From the NCBI GenBank assembly GCA_028279555.1, contig JANQNO010000007.1, forward strand, positions 1 to 64,000: 64,000 nucleotides of DNA. The letters are read 5' to 3'. The stretch comes from Sphingorhabdus sp. Lineage in GTDB: Bacteria; Pseudomonadota; Alphaproteobacteria; Sphingomonadales; Sphingomonadaceae. The position numbers were made by a program, and so were the translations under genes. Each line of letters opens with the position of its first letter. Positions within the stretch are counted from its first letter, which is position 1. A model generated the notes under the pieces. The model did not search any database. It was not told the origin of the DNA and saw nothing but the letters and a program-made list of their open reading frames with translations. Below are positions 60,211-64,000 of this stretch, one piece after another.

Positions 60211-61131
60211 ATGCAGAAACAGGCTGTCACCCCATTCCTTGCCGCCATCATGCTGTCCGGTTGCGGCGCTGCCGAGCAGAGCGCTGGCGGAAACCGCTCC
60301 TTCGACATTGCCGAAGAAGAGGCGGCCGAAGTCGCCGCCGATGCTGCTGACGCAGCAGCCGAAGAGGGCGACGGCGCAAGCGTCCCTTCCGGCGATATCA
60401 AAGTCGCCCGAGCTCCCCAGATTGCCTATACTTATCGCTATGGGTTCCGCGTCGATGCCAGCGCCATACCCGAGCTACAAAAAGCGCATGCCGAGCTTTG
60501 CGAAAGCAAGGGCGCGCAGGCCTGCCGCATCCTCAACCTCTCGCAATCGGGCGGAGAGGGCGACTATGCCAGCGGCCGGCTGGAGCTGGAAGTCGCGGCA
60601 AAACAGGCGCGCGGCTTTGGCGAGGAACTGGGCAAACTGGCCGAGAGCAAGGGCGGCGATCCGATCGAAACATCCATCGAGGGCGAGGATCTGTCCAAAC
60701 AGATCGTCGATACCGAGGCGCGGCTGCGCGCACGCATCGTGCTGCGCGACCGGCTGATGGAGATTCTGCAAAACCGGTCCGGCAAGGTATCCGAGCTGGT
60801 CGAAGCCGAGCGCGGCGTTGCGGCCGTCAATGAAGAAATCGACCAGGCGCAGAGCTGGCTCGCCGAAATGAAGGGGCGCGTCGCCTTTTCCAAAATGACC
60901 ATCAACTACAATGCCGGCTATCCTTCAGGCGGGGGATTTTTCGATCCGATCCGCAACGTGCTAGGCTCTGCCGGGACGATATTGGGGAACACGATCGCCT
61001 TCCTGATCGGCGCAGTGATCGTCGTATTTCCCATCGCCATTCTTTTGTGGCTGCTGCTCTGGAGCAGGCGGAAACTGGGCTGGCGCTTTCGTTTTTGGCG
61101 CAAAGACAAGGCGGCAAACAAAGAGAGTTGA
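60211..61131 (+). CDS. DUF4349 lipoprotein
   Basis: 306 residues from MQKQAVTPFL, with lipobox AIMLSGC (Cys near 18). A central DUF4349 domain (about 80-240) with a long helical region (RLRARIVLRDRLMEILQNRS), probably coiled coil, is followed by a C-terminal transmembrane helix (about 265-290) and a basic tail. The combination of lipid anchor and membrane helix suggests a periplasmic loop held at the inner membrane. The family resembles putative mechanosensing or anti-sigma accessory proteins, with no proven role. Confidence 0.85.
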   Translation: MQKQAVTPFLAAIMLSGCGAAEQSAGGNRSFDIAEEEAAEVAADAADAAAEEGDGASVPSGDIKVARAPQIAYTYRYGFRVDASAIPELQKAHAELCESKGAQACRILNLSQSGGEGDYASGRLELEVAAKQARGFGEELGKLAESKGGDPIETSIEGEDLSKQIVDTEARLRARIVLRDRLMEILQNRSGKVSELVEAERGVAAVNEEIDQAQSWLAEMKGRVAFSKMTINYNAGYPSGGGFFDPIRNVLGSAGTILGNTIAFLIGAVIVVFPIAILLWLLLWSRRKLGWRFRFWRKDKAANKES

Positions 61132-61261
61132 TTGCGCCAGCGCCCAACAGCGCCTATAGTCCGGGAAAAGCCCCGGCAGCGCCGAGTCTCTTAATCGAGG
61201 CCCGCTTTTGCCGGGGTTCCTATTTTGAAGCGCCATGCACGACTACAGGGGCAATATTGTA

Positions 61262-62041
61262 ATGACTCGCCGCCGCAAAATCTATGAAGGCAAGGCCAAA
61301 ATCCTGTATGAAGGGCCCGAACCGGGCACGATTATCCAGTATTTCAAGGATGATGCCACCGCTTTCAACGCCACCAAAAAAGGGACCATCGCCGGCAAAG
61401 GCGTGGTCAACAACCGGGTTTCCGAGCATGTTTTTATGCGGTTGGCGCATATCGGCATCCCGACCCATTTCATCCGCCGGCTGAATATGCGCGAACAGCT
61501 GGTCCGGCAGGTAGAGATCGTCCCCGTTGAAGTGATTGTCCGCAATGTCGCGGCTGGGACGCTGACCAAAAGGCTCGGCATCGAGGAAGGCACGCCGCTG
61601 CCGCACACCTTGCTCGAATATTGCTACAAGGATGATGAACTTGGCGATCCGTTGATTGCCGAAGAACATATCGCCTGTTTCGGCTGGGCCACGCAGGAAG
61701 AGATGCAGGATATCGCTGCGATGGCCATTCGCATCAACGACTTCATGAGCGGTATGTTTGCAGGCATCGGCATCAAGCTGGTCGATTTCAAGCTCGAATT
61801 CGGGCGGCTTTTCGACGGCGATTTTTCGCGCATTATTCTCGCCGATGAAATCAGCCCCGATGGCTGCCGCCTTTGGGATATCGAGACCGGCGAAAAGCTG
61901 GACAAGGACCGCTTCCGCCGCGATCTCGGCGGCGAGATGGAAGCCTATCAGGAAGTCGCGCGCCGGCTTGGCCTGCTGCCTGAAGAAGGCGAGTCTTCCG
62001 TGCTGGATCTCGACAGCCACCGCGCCAAAAAAGGCAAATAA
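61262..62041 (+). CDS. purC: Phosphoribosylaminoimidazole-succinocarboxamide synthase
   Basis: 259 residues. [56 protein letters not shown] and [10 protein letters not shown] are hallmark SAICAR synthetase motifs. It catalyses the ATP-dependent joining of CAIR and aspartate in purine synthesis. The open frame extends upstream to 61235; ATG 61262 is preferred. A loose stem AGCCCCGGC/GCCGGGGTT lies in the preceding gap (about 61169-61217), of uncertain meaning. Confidence 0.96.
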   Translation: MTRRRKIYEGKAKILYEGPEPGTIIQYFKDDATAFNATKKGTIAGKGVVNNRVSEHVFMRLAHIGIPTHFIRRLNMREQLVRQVEIVPVEVIVRNVAAGTLTKRLGIEEGTPLPHTLLEYCYKDDELGDPLIAEEHIACFGWATQEEMQDIAAMAIRINDFMSGMFAGIGIKLVDFKLEFGRLFDGDFSRIILADEISPDGCRLWDIETGEKLDKDRFRRDLGGEMEAYQEVARRLGLLPEEGESSVLDLDSHRAKKGK

Positions 62042-62084
62042 CACACGCATTTCGCGCTTGCCTGCGCGCCATCCATTGATAATC

Positions 62085-64000
62085 ATGCACGGCATGACTT
62101 TTCTAACCCGGCCGCTTCTCGCAGCGACATTGTTGTGGGCGCTTGCAGTGCCAGGGCCGGCAATTGCCAGCCACCCTGCACCACCTGCCGGCACCGAGCG
62201 CACCGAGCCATGGAATGCAGAAACCTCCGACCTGGAACCTGACCGGAGCATCATTTTCGGCCGGCTGCCCAATGGTATGCACTATGCCATCCGTCCCAAT
62301 AACCGCCCGGAAAATCAGGTCATTATCCGCATGGCGGTTGATTTCGGATCGGCTGCGGAAGCAGAGGATGAACAGGGACTCGCGCATTTTATCGAACATA
62401 TGGCTTTCAACGGATCTACCAATGTTCCCGAAGGCGAAATGGTCAAAATGCTCGAACGGCTCGGCCTGCAATTTGGCGCGGACACCAACGCATCCACCGG
62501 ATATACCCGGACCACCTACAAGCTCGATCTGCCGCGGTCCGACACATCGCTCATCGACAAGGCGCTGTTTTTGATGCGCGAAACCGCCAGCGAGGTGACC
62601 TTCGATCCAGCCGCGGTCGAACGCGAACGCGGCGTCGTGATTGCCGAAATGCGCCAGCGGGAAAATTTCGGCTTTCAGGCACTGCGCGCGCGCAATAATT
62701 TCCTTTATCCGGGCAGCTATTTCGCGACGCGCTATCCGATCGGGAAGCGAGAAATTGTCGAAGCGGCAAGCGCGTCGCAAATGAAAGCGCTTTATTCCAG
62801 ATGGTACCGGCCCGATCGGACCCGGCTGGTCATCGCCGGGCCAGTTGATCCAGCGCAGATGGAGAGAATGATCATCGCGCATTTTGGCGGCTGGCAAAAA
62901 GACGGACCGGAGCTGGGCGAAATCGACCGCTGCGCCTTCGATGAAGACCGGCCCAGTGCCGCCGCACAATTTGCGCATCCCAAGCTCACTGAAAATGTGA
63001 CGGTCACACAGCTGGTCAAAGACAAGAAACGCGCCGACACCTTCGACCGCGCGCTTTTGCAGCTCAAGATGCAGATAGCCGGCTCCATCATCAGCGATCG
63101 CATGACGCGGCTGTCACGCAGCCAGGATATCCCCTTTCTGGGCAGCAGCATGATTTTCGAACCCGGCTTTTGCGACGCACATGCCCGCATCGGTTTTTCG
63201 GTTTCGGGCAAGGATGGCAGCGTGCCCGAGCTGCTCCCCGTCGTCGAACAGAAACTGCGGCAAGCCGCGCGCTTCGGATTCTCTGCGCAGGAAGTGAAGG
63301 AACAGCTGCGCCGCTTCGATACGCGCTATGAAAATGCCGCCAAGGGTGCCAACACCCGGCAGAGCGCGGTATTTGCCAATGCGCTGGCGGCGCTCGATGA
63401 CAATGTCCTCAATGATCCGCGGCATCTACAACTGGTGTGGCTTTCCGCGCGGCCTTTCCTCACGCCGGATGCTATCAGCATGGAATTTGCGCGCTGGCAT
63501 GACCAGCTCGACCGGCCCCTGATCTTTTTTCAGGGGAAACAGGCACTGGAAGATCCCGACCAGTTGCTGGCGGTCTTTCGCGGCAGCCGGGCAGTCGCGG
63601 TATCCGCTCCGGAAACACGGGGCGCAACAGAGTTTGCCTATACCGATTTTGGCCCGCCCGGAGAGATCGTCGAAGACAGTCGGATTGCCGATCTCGATAT
63701 CCGCACCGTTCGCTTTGCCAACAATGTGTTGCTCAATATCAAAAAGACACCGTTTGAGGACAACCGTATCCGTTTCAGCTTGCGTATAGCCGGCGGCGAA
63801 TTGGCGCTGGGCAAAGAGAATGCAGCGCTTTCGGCGCTGATGAATGGTGCCTTTATTTCAGGCGGGCTCGAGGCGCACAGCCTCGATGATCTGCGTTCGA
63901 TATTTGCCGGAACCACAGTCAAATCCGCCTTTTCGATCCGCGATGAATATTTCGGCGGCAGCGGAAGCGTCGCGCCTGCCGATCTTGAAAAGCAGATGCA
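62085..64000 (+). CDS. M16 family zinc metallopeptidase (partial, 3' end outside window)
   Basis: About 638 codons are visible and the frame is open to the window end. Signal peptide at about 1-28 (LLAATLLWALAVPGPAIASH). The N-terminal M16 domain has the inverted zinc motif HFIEHMAFNGS (H-x-x-E-H) and downstream ERGVVIAEMRQRE supplying the third ligand Glu. A second M16 domain follows from about residue 220. Sphingomonad homologues are about 950 residues, so about a third is missing. It is a periplasmic or outer-membrane-associated peptidase similar to PqqL and insulinase. ATG 62094 is an alternative start. Confidence 0.92.
   Translation, partial: MHGMTFLTRPLLAATLLWALAVPGPAIASHPAPPAGTERTEPWNAETSDLEPDRSIIFGRLPNGMHYAIRPNNRPENQVIIRMAVDFGSAAEAEDEQGLAHFIEHMAFNGSTNVPEGEMVKMLERLGLQFGADTNASTGYTRTTYKLDLPRSDTSLIDKALFLMRETASEVTFDPAAVERERGVVIAEMRQRENFGFQALRARNNFLYPGSYFATRYPIGKREIVEAASASQMKALYSRWYRPDRTRLVIAGPVDPAQMERMIIAHFGGWQKDGPELGEIDRCAFDEDRPSAAAQFAHPKLTENVTVTQLVKDKKRADTFDRALLQLKMQIAGSIISDRMTRLSRSQDIPFLGSSMIFEPGFCDAHARIGFSVSGKDGSVPELLPVVEQKLRQAARFGFSAQEVKEQLRRFDTRYENAAKGANTRQSAVFANALAALDDNVLNDPRHLQLVWLSARPFLTPDAISMEFARWHDQLDRPLIFFQGKQALEDPDQLLAVFRGSRAVAVSAPETRGATEFAYTDFGPPGEIVEDSRIADLDIRTVRFANNVLLNIKKTPFEDNRIRFSLRIAGGELALGKENAALSALMNGAFISGGLEAHSLDDLRSIFAGTTVKSAFSIRDEYFGGSGSVAPADLEKQM

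Noticed and set aside
1-64000. CRISPR arrays, rRNA genes, prophage structural genes, IS transposases
   Set aside because: No regularly spaced repeats, rRNA sequence, capsid or tail proteins, or transposase motifs were seen.

Overview
The window is a chromosomal segment of an alphaproteobacterium, most likely a member of the Sphingomonadales. This rests on recognised family content and layout: a tonB-exbB-exbD-exbD cluster, a pcm-tolC-DUF2497 (PopZ-like) run, CarD, a single long Rsh (p)ppGpp enzyme, the NDUFA12 and DUF2155 genes next to aat, a CC_3452-family protein, and the short lineage families DUF1192, DUF2093 and DUF7662. Base composition is moderately GC-rich (by eye roughly 55-60 percent), with a few visibly AT-richer patches near the ribonucleotide reductase genes. 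I cannot name a species.

Layout. 1-2.4 kb: TonB energy-transduction genes (minus strand). 2.5-7.6 kb: a secreted unknown protein, then ergothioneine synthesis (egtB-egtD), a PduO-type cobalamin adenosyltransferase, a HIG1-type membrane protein and glutamyl-Q tRNA synthetase. 7.8-15.5 kb: HNH and VOC proteins, an orphan 2Fe-2S molybdenum-hydroxylase subunit, rpsU, an FKBP isomerase, an SDR, a DUF4386 protein and fumC. 15.6-19.3 kb: a large trypsin-like autotransporter. 20.1-24.8 kb: nrdA and nrdB, separated by a small HNH endonuclease gene and followed by an AT-rich DUF3800 gene. 24.8-31.9 kb: an accessory stretch of small genes and short repeats (PilZ, Excalibur, DUF952, a degenerate SRAP protein, NRDE). 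31.9-36 kb: an M23 peptidase operon, a PpiC-like isomerase with a HupE-like protein, and tRNA-Cys. 36-44.6 kb: pcm, tolC, PopZ-like protein, quinone oxidoreductase, clpA, DUF2189 and recF. 44.7-46.4 kb: a candidate phage-shock-type unit in which a sigma-54 promoter precedes two tandem 39-residue membrane peptides and PspC; PilZ and nuclease genes follow. 46.4-52 kb: lipid genes (PA3286-type ketoacyl synthase, acyltransferase, FadJ-type enzyme) and a P450. 52-54.7 kb: rsh and a CC_3452 protein. 54.9-64 kb: an HxlR regulator, CarD, two GIN-domain envelope proteins, DUF192, NDUFA12, DUF2155, aat, DUF4389-like DUF4349, purC and an M16 peptidase cut by the window end.

Most of the window is ordinary housekeeping and envelope biology. 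The features that stand out are: the sigma-54 promoter ahead of the tandem micro-proteins and PspC; an inverted repeat of the form CTGTATTA..TAATACAG placed before three unrelated plus-strand genes, in two cases exactly 12 nt before the start codon; the HNH gene between nrdA and nrdB, which recalls phage T4 mobE; an SRAP/HMCES homologue that seems to lack its catalytic residues; the aat gene reading about 70 codons through the antisense of DUF2155; and two FNR/FixK-like boxes ahead of small or membrane-protein genes.

Coordinates, starts and motifs were read by eye. Family names come from recognition of conserved motifs, and no database search was possible.
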